Positions 9,155 through 18,048 are shown, numbered from the stretch's first letter. The stretch: 64,000 bases of DNA from Limnohabitans sp. T6-5 (GCF_003063315.1 NZ_NERV01000003.1:744001-808000); one strand, 5' to 3'. Numbers and translations are program-made. Notes: generated from the letters alone by a model not told the origin.

Positions 9155-10618
9155 ATGCGCCAATTCGATGAAATGTACAGCCGCTTGCCTGCAATCGGCA
9201 TTGCGGGAGAAGTCCGTAAACACTATGCGGCTTATGCCCTGTGGTTGAAAGCGCAAGACCCTCAGATCATGGCTTCGCGCCGTGAAGAAGCCGAGATGAT
9301 TTTTCGCCGTGTGGGCATCACCTTTGCCGTCTACGGCGAACTGGACGAAGACAAAAACAAAGAAGAGGGGGGCACCGAGCGCCTGATTCCGTTTGACCTG
9401 ATTCCCCGCGTGATCGCCGCCCAGGAGTGGAAAAGCATGGAGGCCGGACTGGTGCAGCGCGTCACGGCCCTCAACCGTTTCATCCACGACGTGTACCACG
9501 ACCAGGACATCTTGAAGGCCGGGGTGATCCCCCGCGAGCAGATCGAGAACAACGCGCAGTTTCGCCCCGAGATGGTGGGTGTTCATGTCCCCAACAACAT
9601 CTATTCGCACATCAGCGGCATCGACATCGTGCGCGCCCCCGACAGCGCCGGCAACGGCGAGTACTACGTGCTCGAAGACAACCTGCGCGTGCCCAGCGGT
9701 GTGAGCTACATGCTCGAAGACCGCAAGATGATGATGCGGTTGTTCCCTGAGTTGTTCAGCCAGCACCGCGTGGCCCCGGTGGCGCATTACCCGGATTTAT
9801 TGCTGGAGACCTTGCGCGCCAGCAGCCCCGCCACCACGGCCGAGCCCACGGTGGTGGTGCTCACGCCCGGCATGTACAACAGCGCCTATTTCGAGCACGC
9901 CTTTTTGGCGCAGCAAATGGGCGTGGAGCTGGTCGAAGGGCAAGACCTGTTTGTCAAAGACAAATTCGTCTACATGCGCACCACGCGCGGCCCCAAGCGG
10001 GTGGACGTGATCTACCGCCGGGTGGACGACGACTTTTTGGACCCCAACGTGTTCCGTCCCACCTCGACGCTGGGCTGCGCGGGCCTGATGGAGGCCTACA
10101 AGGCCGGTCATGTGGCGATCTGCAACGCGGTGGGCACGGGCGTGGCCGACGACAAGTCGATCTACCCCTATGTGCCCGACATGATCAAGTTCTACCTGGG
10201 CGAGGAGCCGATCCTCAAAAACGTGCCCACTTATCAGTGCCGAAAGCTCGACGATTTGCAGTACACGCTGGCCAACCTCAAGGACCTGGTGGTCAAGGAA
10301 GTGCACGGCGCAGGCGGCTACGGCATGCTGGTCGGCCCGGCCTCGACGAAAGAAGAGATCGAGCGTTTCAGAGGGGCCCTCTTGGCCAACCCCGAGGGCT
10401 ACATCGCGCAACCTACGCTGAGTTTGTCGAGCTGCCCCACGTATGTGGAAAGCGGCATCGCGCCGCGTCACATCGACCTGCGCCCCTTTGTGCTGAGCGG
10501 CCGCACGGTGCAAATGGTGCCTGGGGGCCTGACCCGCGTGGCACTGAAAGAAGGCTCTTTGGTGGTGAACTCGTCGCAGGGCGGCGGCACCAAAGACACC
10601 TGGATTTTGCAGGACTGA
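9155..10618 (+). CDS. Circularly permuted type 2 ATP-grasp protein (stand-alone)
   Basis: 487 aa. The start has AGGAG at 9141-9145, nine bases upstream. It carries the family's ATP-grasp landmarks intact: YYVLEDNLRVPSG, GMYNSAYFEHAFLA, YRRVDDDFLDP, the glycine-rich VHGAGGYGMLVGP and HIDLRPFVLSG. The family is predicted to form amide bonds to peptides using ATP; the substrate is unknown. The alpha-E partner follows after 172 bases on the same strand. The equivalent two domains are fused in the minus-strand gene at 48-2720, and this copy looks the more likely to be catalytically competent. Confidence 0.92.
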   Translation: MRQFDEMYSRLPAIGIAGEVRKHYAAYALWLKAQDPQIMASRREEAEMIFRRVGITFAVYGELDEDKNKEEGGTERLIPFDLIPRVIAAQEWKSMEAGLVQRVTALNRFIHDVYHDQDILKAGVIPREQIENNAQFRPEMVGVHVPNNIYSHISGIDIVRAPDSAGNGEYYVLEDNLRVPSGVSYMLEDRKMMMRLFPELFSQHRVAPVAHYPDLLLETLRASSPATTAEPTVVVLTPGMYNSAYFEHAFLAQQMGVELVEGQDLFVKDKFVYMRTTRGPKRVDVIYRRVDDDFLDPNVFRPTSTLGCAGLMEAYKAGHVAICNAVGTGVADDKSIYPYVPDMIKFYLGEEPILKNVPTYQCRKLDDLQYTLANLKDLVVKEVHGAGGYGMLVGPASTKEEIERFRGALLANPEGYIAQPTLSLSSCPTYVESGIAPRHIDLRPFVLSGRTVQMVPGGLTRVALKEGSLVVNSSQGGGTKDTWILQD

Positions 10619-10632
10619 GCCATGCAGAAACT

Positions 10633-10719
10633 CGGTTTTTCGTAGGCCGGTGGCTTGAGCCCCGACATCTTGGTTGTGCACAGGCCCATGTCGAGCTTTT
10701 GCCGCCGACCTCCAAAAAC
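10633..10719. repeat. Dispersed palindromic repeat, copy 3 (two arms)
   Basis: The left arm (10633-10669) ends GAGCCCCGACAT. The right arm (10688-10719) starts ATGTCGAGCTTTTGCCGCCG and ends CCAAAAACC. Reverse-complementing the left arm gives ATGTCGGGGCTC then GGCCTACG, so the arms pair imperfectly around a short loop. It lies 15 bases after the ATP-grasp stop, upstream of the alpha-E gene. Confidence 0.7.
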
Positions 10720-10790
10720 CAAGCACAGCCAGTCGGTTTTAAACCCGCCCACACAGCCCAAGATCCGCCACGAATCGTCAAGGAAATCCC

Positions 10791-11768
10791 ATGCTTTCAA
10801 GAACCGCTGACCACCTTTTCTGGATGTCCCGCTACATGGAGCGGGCCGAGAACACCGCCCGCATGCTCAATGTGAGCTACGAGACTTCCTTGCTGCCGCA
10901 ATCGGCCGCCGCCGTCGAGGCGGGCTGGGAGGGCATCTTGTCCATCAGCGAACTGCTGCCTTCGTACCAGGCGCTGTATGCCAACGTCAATCCCCGAGAC
11001 GTGATGGCCTTCATGGTCAAGGACGCGGACAACCCCTCGTCGATCATCTCGTGCCTGCGCGCTGCCCGTGAAAACGCCCGCGCCGTGCGCGGCACCTTGA
11101 CCACCGAGGTGTGGGAGACGCAAAACCAGACCTGGCTGGAAGTCAACCGCATGCTCAAAAGCGGCGAGTTCGAGCGCGATCCGGGTCAGTTCTTTGAATG
11201 GGTCAAGTTCCGTTCGCACCTGTCACGCGGCGTGACGGTGGGGACCATGCTGATGGACGAGTCGCTGTACTTCATGCGCATGGGCACTTTTCTGGAACGG
11301 GCCGACAACACGGCGCGTCTGGTGGATGTGAAGTTCCACGCCATGAACAATGACTTTTTCGGTGCGCCCATGTACGGTGGCATGGAGGCCGAGGTCACGC
11401 AGGAATACGACTTCTACCACTGGAGCGCCATCTTGCGCAGCGTGAGCGGCTTCGAGGTGTACCGCAAGGTCTACCGAGATGTGATCCGGCCCGAGCGTGT
11501 GGCCGAGTTGCTGATCCTGCGGCCCGACATGCCGCGCTCGCTGCACGCGAGTTTGAATGAGGTGCTGTCGAATTTGAAGCTGGTCTCGCACGATCCCGAA
11601 AGCGACACATTGCGCCACGCCGGGCGTTTGCGCTCGGAGCTGGCATTTGGCCGCATCGACGAAATCCTGGCCACGGGCCTGCACGCCTACCTGACCCAGT
11701 TTCTGGAACGGGTGAATGTGCTGGGCGGCCGCATCAGCCGCGAGTTTTTGATGCCGCAAGCGGCATAA
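10791..11768 (+). CDS. Alpha-E domain protein (DUF403)
   Basis: 325 aa, all-helical. It opens MLSRTADHLFWMSRYMERAEN, the signature of the alpha-E domain (the same motif opens the C-terminal half of the fused gene at 48-2720). AAGGAAAT stands just upstream of the ATG. Alpha-E proteins accompany circularly permuted ATP-grasp proteins and transglutaminases and probably act as helper or scaffold domains in peptide modification; no reaction is established for them. It sits 172 bases downstream of its ATP-grasp partner, with a palindromic repeat in between. Confidence 0.92.
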   Translation: MLSRTADHLFWMSRYMERAENTARMLNVSYETSLLPQSAAAVEAGWEGILSISELLPSYQALYANVNPRDVMAFMVKDADNPSSIISCLRAARENARAVRGTLTTEVWETQNQTWLEVNRMLKSGEFERDPGQFFEWVKFRSHLSRGVTVGTMLMDESLYFMRMGTFLERADNTARLVDVKFHAMNNDFFGAPMYGGMEAEVTQEYDFYHWSAILRSVSGFEVYRKVYRDVIRPERVAELLILRPDMPRSLHASLNEVLSNLKLVSHDPESDTLRHAGRLRSELAFGRIDEILATGLHAYLTQFLERVNVLGGRISREFLMPQAA

Positions 11769-11782
11769 ACAGCCATGGCAAG

Positions 11783-11860
11783 ACTGGATGGCCACGTCGA
11801 TGCGCTCCTCGCCATGACGGGTGGATAGTCGTCATGGCGAGCGAAGCGTGGCAATCCAGT
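11783..11860. repeat. REP-like hairpin element, copy A
   Basis: The left arm (11783-11819) begins ACTGGATGGCCACGTC and ends CTCGCCATGACG. The right arm (11830-11860) begins CGTCATGGCGAGCGAAGCG and ends GGCAATCCAGT. The arms are imperfect reverse complements around a 10-base loop. The right arm resembles a REP-like motif that I recall being common in bacterial intergenic DNA. A second copy lies at 13899. It follows the alpha-E stop, so a role in transcript termination or stability is possible. Confidence 0.75.
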
Positions 11861-11908
11861 TGGCAATTCAGCACCAGTCTCTTTCTTGGCAGGCGCAGTC
11901 AGCAAAGA

Positions 11909-11978
11909 TTTGTCGGGGTCTTCGATTGCTGACCTACCAATGGCCAGTTTGCTCCTCGGCACTCGAAGAGTCCGACAT
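11909..11978. repeat. Dispersed palindromic repeat, copy 4 (two arms)
   Basis: The left arm (11909-11937) reads TTTGTCGGGGTCTTCGATTG then CTGACCTAC. The right arm (11961-11978) is ACTCGAAGAGTCCGACAT, the reverse complement of the start of the left arm. It lies between the converging 3' ends of the alpha-E and exonuclease III genes, where a bidirectional terminator would be useful. Confidence 0.7.
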
Positions 11979-11986
11979 GTGCTATT

Positions 11987-12766
11987 TCAGTCCAGCGTCA
12001 GCACCACAGGCGCATGGTCACTGGGGCGCTCGTTTTTGCGGGGTACGCGGTCGATGACGCAGGTTTTTGCGCGGGCTTTGAGGGCCTCGGAAATCAGGAT
12101 GTGGTCAATCCGCAAACCTCTGTTGCGCCGGAAGGCGAACTCGCGGTAGTCCCACCAGCTGTAGCTTTTCTCGGGCTGCTCGAACAGGCGGAAGCTGTCC
12201 GTGAGTCCGAGGTCGCTCAGCGCTTTGAGTTTTTCTCGTTCGGCATCGGTGCAGTGGATGGTGCCTGCCAGGCCCACCGGGTCCCACATGTCCAGTTCGT
12301 CAAAGGTGATGTTGTAGTCGCCCAGCAGCACCAGCTGCGGGTGGCGGGTCATTTCACCCTTTACCCAGTCGCGCAGTGCATCCAGCCAGCGCATTTTGTA
12401 GACAAACTTGTCGCTGTCCGGGGCCTGGCCGTTGGGGAAGTAAGCGCCGATCACGCGCAGGCTGCCGCCCGCCTCGTCGGGGTAGGTGGCCGCAATCACG
12501 CGTGACATGTCGTCTTCAAAGCCGGGGATGTTTTTGACCACTTCCGTGCCTTCGGCCTTGGAGATCAAGGCCACGCCGTTGTAGGTCTTCTGGCCAAACC
12601 ATTGCGCCTGGTAGCCCGCCTCGGCAAAGGCGGCGGCGGGAAATTTGTCGTCGGTGAGTTTGAGTTCCTGCAGGGCCAGCACATCGGTGGGGTTGGCGGC
12701 AAGCCAGTCCAGCACCTGCGGCAGGCGCACCGACAGTGAGTTCACGTTCCAGGTGGCAATTTTCAT
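11987..12766 (-). CDS. xthA: Exodeoxyribonuclease III (AP endonuclease family)
   Basis: 259 aa from the ATG at 12764-12766; the frame extends 11 codons further without support. It opens MKIATWNVNSLSVRLPQVLD and continues with ALQELKL (metal-binding Glu), GDYNI and the C-terminal RNRGLRIDHILIS and SDHAPV. These are the active-site motifs of the exonuclease III / endonuclease-exonuclease-phosphatase fold. The enzyme cuts DNA at abasic sites and degrades the 3' strand in base excision repair. Last gene of a same-strand run, seven bases after the DUF4337 gene. Confidence 0.95.
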   Translation of the reverse strand: MKIATWNVNSLSVRLPQVLDWLAANPTDVLALQELKLTDDKFPAAAFAEAGYQAQWFGQKTYNGVALISKAEGTEVVKNIPGFEDDMSRVIAATYPDEAGGSLRVIGAYFPNGQAPDSDKFVYKMRWLDALRDWVKGEMTRHPQLVLLGDYNITFDELDMWDPVGLAGTIHCTDAEREKLKALSDLGLTDSFRLFEQPEKSYSWWDYREFAFRRNRGLRIDHILISEALKARAKTCVIDRVPRKNERPSDHAPVVLTLD

Positions 12767-12773
12767 GGAGCGC

Positions 12774-13349
12774 TCAAATGTGCAGGGCGGCCAGGCCACC
12801 GATCACGACGCCAACGGCGCCAGCGCCGTACATGACGTATTCCAGCCATTTGCGCTTGGACAGCAAGGCAATCGCGGCCATGGCGATGGACACCTGTAGC
12901 ACGGTGGTCGCTTGCGCCCAGCGGTGGTGTTGGTGCATTTGCTCGTCGGATTGCTCATCCCAGGACTTGGCTTCGGCTTCGAGCTTTTCTGCGGCCTGTT
13001 TGATCTCGGCTTTTTCAGCTTTGTAGCGTTTGATTTCGTCGGTGTAGAAGTCTTTCCTGGATGCGGGCGCCAATTCAATGGCCAGCTCGCTCAGGTTTTG
13101 CTTGCTGCTTTTGGCCTGGTAATAGTTCCACTGGTTGGAGGCTTCTGTTTTCTTCAAGGCTGCATTGTTTTTGTACAGCCCGGCATTGGCCTGCGTGGCG
13201 CCGCCCATATAGCCAAACAAGGCGCCCACCGTGGCGATCAGGGCGGTGAACATGGCGATGCTGTTGGTGTGGCTGCCGCCATGGCCTTGAGCGGCGTGTT
13301 CCAGTTCGTGGTCGTGCGGGCCGTGGACGTGAAAACCGTGTCCTGACAT
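12774..13349 (-). CDS. DUF4337 family membrane protein
   Basis: 191 aa, start supported by AAGGA upstream of the ATG. A His-rich N-terminus (about 1-25) is followed by a hydrophobic segment (about 31-50), a long charged helical stretch (about 60-135) likely to be coiled coil, and two C-terminal membrane segments (about 143-160 and 170-190). This matches DUF4337, whose function is unknown. It is tightly packed between folA (11 bases) and xthA (7 bases), so it is probably co-transcribed with them, but the context does not suggest a role. Confidence 0.85.
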   Translation of the reverse strand: MSGHGFHVHGPHDHELEHAAQGHGGSHTNSIAMFTALIATVGALFGYMGGATQANAGLYKNNAALKKTEASNQWNYYQAKSSKQNLSELAIELAPASRKDFYTDEIKRYKAEKAEIKQAAEKLEAEAKSWDEQSDEQMHQHHRWAQATTVLQVSIAMAAIALLSKRKWLEYVMYGAGAVGVVIGGLAALHI

Positions 13350-13360
13350 GTGAGGATTCC

Positions 13361-13849
13361 TTAAAGGCTGTGTTGGTAAGTGACAAAACTGAAGGGCAAA
13401 CCCTGGGTCGAAACCTGTGGTTCGCGCCGGACCTCTTGCCAGTCGGCGCCGAGTGTAGGGGCGAATGCATCCCCTTCGTAATCGCAGTCAATTTCGGTGA
13501 CCACGGCGCTGCTGGCGAGCGGCTCGGCTTGGCGATAAATTTCGGCGCCGCCCATGATCCAGGCGTCGGGCACATCGCCGCACAGATGCATGGCGTCTTC
13601 TATCGAGCTGGCCCGCACTGCGCCTTGGGCTTGCCAGTCGGCCTGGCGGGTGATGACGATGTTCAGTCGGCCGGGCAGGGGGCGGAATTTCGAGGGCAGC
13701 GATTCCCAGGTTTTGCGACCCATGATGACGGGCTGGCCGAGCGTCACACGCTTGAAGTGCGCCAGGTCTTCGGGCAGATGCCAAGGCATCTGATTGTCTT
13801 TGCCGATCACGCCATTGCGGGCGCGGGCGTAAATGAGGTGGAGTTTCAT
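13361..13849 (-). CDS. folA: Dihydrofolate reductase
   Basis: 162 aa from the ATG at 13847-13849, the usual length for the bacterial enzyme. It opens MKLHLIYARARNGVIGKDNQ, followed by MPWHLPEDLAHFKR, where the acidic residue contacts folate. VIMGRKTWESLP and the NADPH-site IMGGAEIYRQA are also present. It reduces dihydrofolate to tetrahydrofolate, regenerating the cofactor consumed by thymidylate synthase, whose gene lies just upstream. A REP-like hairpin (13899-13973) separates the two. Confidence 0.96.
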   Translation of the reverse strand: MKLHLIYARARNGVIGKDNQMPWHLPEDLAHFKRVTLGQPVIMGRKTWESLPSKFRPLPGRLNIVITRQADWQAQGAVRASSIEDAMHLCGDVPDAWIMGGAEIYRQAEPLASSAVVTEIDCDYEGDAFAPTLGADWQEVRREPQVSTQGLPFSFVTYQHSL

Positions 13850-13898
13850 GTGGGGTGTCGTACTGAATTGCCGTCTAGCCTTGCTCAACCCAATGCGC

Positions 13899-13973
13899 TG
13901 GATGGCCACGTCACTGCGCTATTCGCCATGACAGCCAAGATAACCGTCATGGCGAGCGAAGCGCGGCAATCCA
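13899..13973. repeat. REP-like hairpin element, copy B
   Basis: The left arm begins TGGATGGCCACGTCACTGCG and ends TTCGCCATGAC. The right arm (13945-13973) is CGTCATGGCGAGCGAAGCG then CGGCAATCCA. It is the same element as 11783-11860 and has the same orientation. It fills most of the 136-base gap between thyA and folA and may uncouple or tune expression of the two genes. Confidence 0.75.
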
Positions 13974-13985
13974 TGTCTTTGGGGT

Positions 13986-14837
13986 TCAAACGGCCACCGG
14001 TGCCTTGATGGCGGGGTGGCATTCGTAGCCTACGACTTCGAAGTCTTCGTATTCGTAGTCGAAGATCGAAGCGGGCTTGCGCTTGATGTTGAGCGTGGGG
14101 TAGGCCATGGGCGCACGACTCAGCTGTAGCTCAACCTGTTGGTGATGATTCGAGTAGATGTGGCAGTCGCCACCGGTCCAGATGAAGTCTCCGACATCCA
14201 TGTCGCATTGCTGAGCGATCATGTGCGTGAGCAAGGCGTAGCTGGCGATGTTGAAGGGCACGCCCAGAAAGATGTCCGCGCTGCGCTGGTACAGCTGGCA
14301 GCTGAGCTTGGGCTTGTCGCCTGCCTTTTGGGGCGGCGCCACATAGAACTGGAAGAAAGCGTGGCAAGGCATGAGCGCCATCTGGTCCAGCTCGGCCACG
14401 TTCCAGGCGCTGACGATGATGCGGCGGCTGTCGGGGTTGCTTTTGAGCGTGTCCATGACCTGCTGGATCTGGTCGATGTGGCCGCCGCCCGGGGTGGGCC
14501 AGTTGCGCCATTGCACGCCGTACACCGGACCCAGGTCACCGTCTTCGCGCGCCCATTCGTCCCAGATGGTGCAGCCGCGCTCTTGCAGCCATTTCACATT
14601 GCTGTCGCCGCGCAGGAACCACAGCAGCTCCACGATGATGGCCCGCAAAAAGACCTTCTTGGTGGTGACGAGCGGAAAGCCCTCGTTCAGGTCAAAACGC
14701 ATCTGATGGCCGAACACGCTGCGCGTGCCGGTGCCGGTGCGGTCACCCTTTTGCACGCCGGTCGTGTAGACGTGGCGCATGAAGTCTTCGTACTGGCTGC
14801 GCACTGGGCGATGAAGGCGGCGGGCTGGGGTGTTCAT
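13986..14837 (-). CDS. thyA: Thymidylate synthase
   Basis: 283 aa from the ATG at 14835-14837. It has the substrate loop [12 protein letters not shown], the catalytic Cys158 in [33 protein letters not shown], and [13 protein letters not shown] near the C-terminus. It methylates dUMP to dTMP, turning methylenetetrahydrofolate into dihydrofolate, which the downstream folA product recycles. The N-terminus is about 12 residues longer than in E. coli, so a slightly later start is possible. It lies 25 bases after the FAD oxidase gene on the same strand. Confidence 0.97.
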   Translation of the reverse strand: MNTPARRLHRPVRSQYEDFMRHVYTTGVQKGDRTGTGTRSVFGHQMRFDLNEGFPLVTTKKVFLRAIIVELLWFLRGDSNVKWLQERGCTIWDEWAREDGDLGPVYGVQWRNWPTPGGGHIDQIQQVMDTLKSNPDSRRIIVSAWNVAELDQMALMPCHAFFQFYVAPPQKAGDKPKLSCQLYQRSADIFLGVPFNIASYALLTHMIAQQCDMDVGDFIWTGGDCHIYSNHHQQVELQLSRAPMAYPTLNIKRKPASIFDYEYEDFEVVGYECHPAIKAPVAV

Positions 14838-14862
14838 GGTCGCTAAGTTTAAAGGCTGGATT

Positions 14863-16293
14863 TCAAGCAAGCACACGCCCGGGATTGAGCAGGTTTTGCG
14901 GGTCCAGCGCCTGTTTGACCGCCCGCATCATGGCCAGCGCCGTGGGGTCTTTGTAAAGGGGCAGCTTGCCGACTTTGAGCTCACCCACGCCATGTTCGGC
15001 GCTGATGGAGCCGTCAAAGCGCTTGACCTGGTCAAACACCAGGGTGTTCACGCGTTCTTCGTTCTCGCGCAAAAAGTTGAGGCCATCCACACCCTCGGGG
15101 GCCTGAACGTTGTAGTGCAGATTACCGTCGCCCAGATGCCCGAAGTCCACCATGCGCACGCCAGGCACCTCGCTTTCCAGCAGGGCGTCGGTCTCGGCCA
15201 CAAAGGCCGGGATGCGCGAGACCGGGATGCTGATGTCGTGTTTGATGTTCAGGCCTTCGGTGGCCTGCGCCAGGGTGATGCTTTCACGGATGTGCCACAG
15301 CCCGCGTGCCTGGTTCAGGTTTTCGGCGACCACGGCATCGGTCACGCAGCCGACCTCCAGTGCGGTTTCCAGCAAGGCTTCAAACTGGCTGCGGGCATGC
15401 TGCTCGTTTTCGCTGTCGGAGTTTTCGAGCAGCACGCACCAGGGGGTGTCCTGCCACAGCGGCACCCGCAGTTGGGGGTAGTGTTTGTCGACCAGACTCA
15501 GCGCAAACTGGCCCATGACTTCAAAGCCCGTGAGGCCCGGACCCAGGCGCTGGTGGGCCAAGCCCAGCAATTGCACAGCGGCTTGCATGCTGGGCACGGC
15601 GGCCCAGGCGGTCAGCTGTGCGGCGGGTTGCGGGTAAAGCTTCATGGTGGCGGCGGTGATGATGCCCAGCGTGCCTTCGCTGCCGATCATCAAATTGCGC
15701 AGGTCGTAGCCGGTGTTGTCCTTGCGCAGACCTGACAGGCCGTGCCAGATGTCGCCTTGTGCGGTGACGACTTCCAGGCCCAGGCACAGCTCGCGGGTGT
15801 TGCCGTAGCGCACGACTTGCGTGCCGCCCGCGTTGGTGCCCAGATTGCCACCGATCGTGCAGCTGCCTTCGGCGCCCAGGCTCAGGGGGAACAGAAATCC
15901 GGCGCCCTCGGCAGCCGCTTGCAGGTTTTGCAGCACGCATCCGGCTTCCACCGTGATGGTCAGGTTGGCCGGGTCAATTGTCCGCACCGCGTTCATGCGG
16001 GTCATGCTCAGCACGATCTGGCGGCCCGAGTCGTCGGGCACGCCGCCCACCACCAGCCCGGTGTTGCCGCCTTGCGGCACGATGGGGGTGCCCACCGCAG
16101 CGCAGGCCTTCACCACGGCGGCCACTTCGCGCGTGCTGCCGGGGCGCACCACGGCCAGGGCGCGGCCCCGCACGCGTTTGCGCCAGTCCTGTTCCCAGGG
16201 GCTCAGGTCGGTGGCAGGGTCTTCATGGGTGAGGACGTTGGCTGCGCCGCAAATGTCACGCAGCTGGGAGATCAGGACGGCTGAAGGGGTCAT
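14863..16293 (-). CDS. FAD-linked oxidase, D-2-hydroxyacid dehydrogenase type (GlcD/D2HGDH-like)
   Basis: 476 aa from the ATG at 16291-16293; the frame runs 35 codons further without support. The N-terminal half is a PCMH-type FAD-binding domain ([45 protein letters not shown]). The C-terminal half carries the oxidase motifs [13 protein letters not shown] and [12 protein letters not shown], which include the metal/substrate His residues. Relatives oxidise D-lactate, glycolate or D-2-hydroxyglutarate; the sequence alone does not decide between them. No iron-sulfur partner is present, which argues against a glycolate oxidase complex. Confidence 0.9.
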   Translation of the reverse strand: MTPSAVLISQLRDICGAANVLTHEDPATDLSPWEQDWRKRVRGRALAVVRPGSTREVAAVVKACAAVGTPIVPQGGNTGLVVGGVPDDSGRQIVLSMTRMNAVRTIDPANLTITVEAGCVLQNLQAAAEGAGFLFPLSLGAEGSCTIGGNLGTNAGGTQVVRYGNTRELCLGLEVVTAQGDIWHGLSGLRKDNTGYDLRNLMIGSEGTLGIITAATMKLYPQPAAQLTAWAAVPSMQAAVQLLGLAHQRLGPGLTGFEVMGQFALSLVDKHYPQLRVPLWQDTPWCVLLENSDSENEQHARSQFEALLETALEVGCVTDAVVAENLNQARGLWHIRESITLAQATEGLNIKHDISIPVSRIPAFVAETDALLESEVPGVRMVDFGHLGDGNLHYNVQAPEGVDGLNFLRENEERVNTLVFDQVKRFDGSISAEHGVGELKVGKLPLYKDPTALAMMRAVKQALDPQNLLNPGRVLA

Positions 16294-16333
16294 GGTGCGG
16301 TCAGGGCGGTCGGCCGGAAGCGTTCGGGAAAAA

Positions 16334-16741
16334 TCAATCTTTGGGCACAGGCACAAAATGACCTGTCGCCTTGGCGGCCCGGATGCGGATGCGCACATGC
16401 AGGGCGCAGGCTACGAACAGACTGGTGCACAGCAGCACCTGCAGCAGCGCCAGGCCATTCGATGGCCATTTGTCGCTCCAGGCGCGCACGGCGCCTTCGG
16501 TGAAGTACAGCCACACCAGCATGCTCACCCAGCGGTAGGTGTACATGCGGTTTTTCAGCAAACCTGCCAGAGGCAGGCACAGCGGCAGCACTTTGATGGC
16601 CCACCAGGAGCCTCCCGGACGCAGTGGCGCCAGCCAAAGCTCCCAGGCCAAGCCCACAACGATGAGGCCCAGCAAGCTGCCGGTGGCCAGGGTTCGGGTG
16701 AAATTGACGCCGGTGGGGATGTGGTCTGAGTTTGGGTTCAT
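16334..16741 (-). CDS. DUF2069 family small membrane protein
   Basis: 135 aa from the ATG at 16739-16741 (MNPNSDHIPTG). Four hydrophobic segments can be placed roughly at 18-37, 43-60, 68-83 and 93-112, with the characteristic KNRMYTYRWVSMLVWLYFTE in the middle. Function unknown; the family is small, inner-membrane and widespread in beta- and gammaproteobacteria. Its start is only 21 bases from the divergent YihY start, and the FAD oxidase gene follows after 40 bases on the same strand. Confidence 0.88.
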   Translation of the reverse strand: MNPNSDHIPTGVNFTRTLATGSLLGLIVVGLAWELWLAPLRPGGSWWAIKVLPLCLPLAGLLKNRMYTYRWVSMLVWLYFTEGAVRAWSDKWPSNGLALLQVLLCTSLFVACALHVRIRIRAAKATGHFVPVPKD

Positions 16742-16762
16742 GGCGGTGGCATCATACCGGGC

Positions 16763-18022
16763 ATGAAATCTATTTCCCCCATGCCTTCGTGGCGTGAACA
16801 CCTGCTGGGCTGGTGGCAAGAGCTGGCCGAGCTGCCCTGGCGCCAGATGCTGGGCGTTTTGTCTCACCGTTTTCGGGATGCCCGGTTGGGCGTGAGCGCC
16901 AGTTCCCTGACCTTCACGACCGTGTTGGCCCTGGTGCCTTTGTTTGTGGTGGGCCTGTCGGTGTTTGCGGCTTTTCCGATGTTCGGCAAGTTTCAGGACA
17001 CCATCCAGCGCTGGCTGATCGATAGCCTCATGCCCGAGAGCATTTCCCGGCAGGTGCTGAGTTATTTGACGCAGTTTTCACGCAAGGCCAGCCGCTTGGG
17101 CTCGGTCGGTCTGGTCGCCGTCATCATGACGGCAGTAGCCTTGATGGTCACGATTGAGCGGACTTTGGGGCAGATCTGGCGCATTGATCGGCAACGGCCC
17201 CTGGCTCAACGCGTGCTGCTGTATTGGTCGGCCATCACACTGGGGCCTTTGTTTCTGGGGGCGAGTCTGGCGATCACCTCGTATGTGGTGACGGCTTCGA
17301 GCAATGTGGTCGATGTGCTGCCTGGTTTTGTGCGCGGCATTCTGGATGGTCTGGAATTCATGCTGCTGGTCGCGTGTGTCAGTGGGGTGTATTTTTATGT
17401 GCCTTACACCCGCGTGCAGTGGCGCCATGCGATGACGGCGGGTTTTCTGGTGGCCGGGGGCATCGAGATCGCCAAGAAGTTGTTGGCCATTTACCTGACC
17501 CAGATTCCGACCTATTCGGTCATTTACGGCGCTTTTGCGGCCGTGCCGATTTTGCTGGTCTGGATCTATGTGATTTGGGTGATTGTGCTGCTGGGCGCCG
17601 TGCTGGCCGCCAGCATGCCCGAGGTGCGGCGCCAGCATTGGCGCCAACCCGATGGCGCGGGCTGGCAGTTCCGCGTGTCGCTGGAACTGCTCGGCGCACT
17701 GCACGCGGCGCGCAACACCCCGTTGCACGGCCTGAGCGCTGAGGCTTTGAGCTTGCAATTGCGGCTTGATGTGCGCGAGGTCATGGTTGTGCTGGACGCG
17801 CTTCGCCAACTCGATTGGGTCGGCTGCCTGCGTGACGGGGGCGGCGCAGAGGCTTCGCGGTATGTGTTGCTGATCGATCCCGAACACACCCAGGCCGGGC
17901 CTTTGGCCCACCGACTGCTGCTTTTGCGCGAGGCCACCTCAGAGCCCCTCTGGTTGGCTGCAGGCCTGGACCAATTGCCCCTGGCACCGCTTTTGCCACA
18001 GTCACTCACCCTGTCTTCGTAG
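16763..18022 (+). CDS. YihY/UPF0761 family inner-membrane protein
   Basis: 419 aa. The N-terminal half has the YihY pattern: an amphipathic region with LGVSASSLTFTTVLALVPLF, then five or six membrane segments to about residue 285, including VPYTRVQWRHAMTAGFLVAG and YGAFAAVPILLVWIYVIW. The C-terminal 130 residues are soluble and look like a winged-helix domain. The family was once misnamed RNase BN; its real role is not established. The ATG at 16763 could be replaced by the one at 16781. Confidence 0.88.
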   Translation: MKSISPMPSWREHLLGWWQELAELPWRQMLGVLSHRFRDARLGVSASSLTFTTVLALVPLFVVGLSVFAAFPMFGKFQDTIQRWLIDSLMPESISRQVLSYLTQFSRKASRLGSVGLVAVIMTAVALMVTIERTLGQIWRIDRQRPLAQRVLLYWSAITLGPLFLGASLAITSYVVTASSNVVDVLPGFVRGILDGLEFMLLVACVSGVYFYVPYTRVQWRHAMTAGFLVAGGIEIAKKLLAIYLTQIPTYSVIYGAFAAVPILLVWIYVIWVIVLLGAVLAASMPEVRRQHWRQPDGAGWQFRVSLELLGALHAARNTPLHGLSAEALSLQLRLDVREVMVVLDALRQLDWVGCLRDGGGAEASRYVLLIDPEHTQAGPLAHRLLLLREATSEPLWLAAGLDQLPLAPLLPQSLTLSS

Positions 18023-18048
18023 GTCAGGGGGCGAAGACTCCGACGTTT
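18015..18048 (-). repeat. Dispersed repeat, copy 5 (single arm, overlaps two gene ends)
   Basis: Read on the minus strand it is ACGTCGGAGTCTTCGCCCCC then TGACCTACGAAG, matching the family consensus. It covers the YihY stop (18020-18022) and reaches the last base of the convergent Mpo1-like gene, so it supplies coding sequence as well as the junction. Confidence 0.6.
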
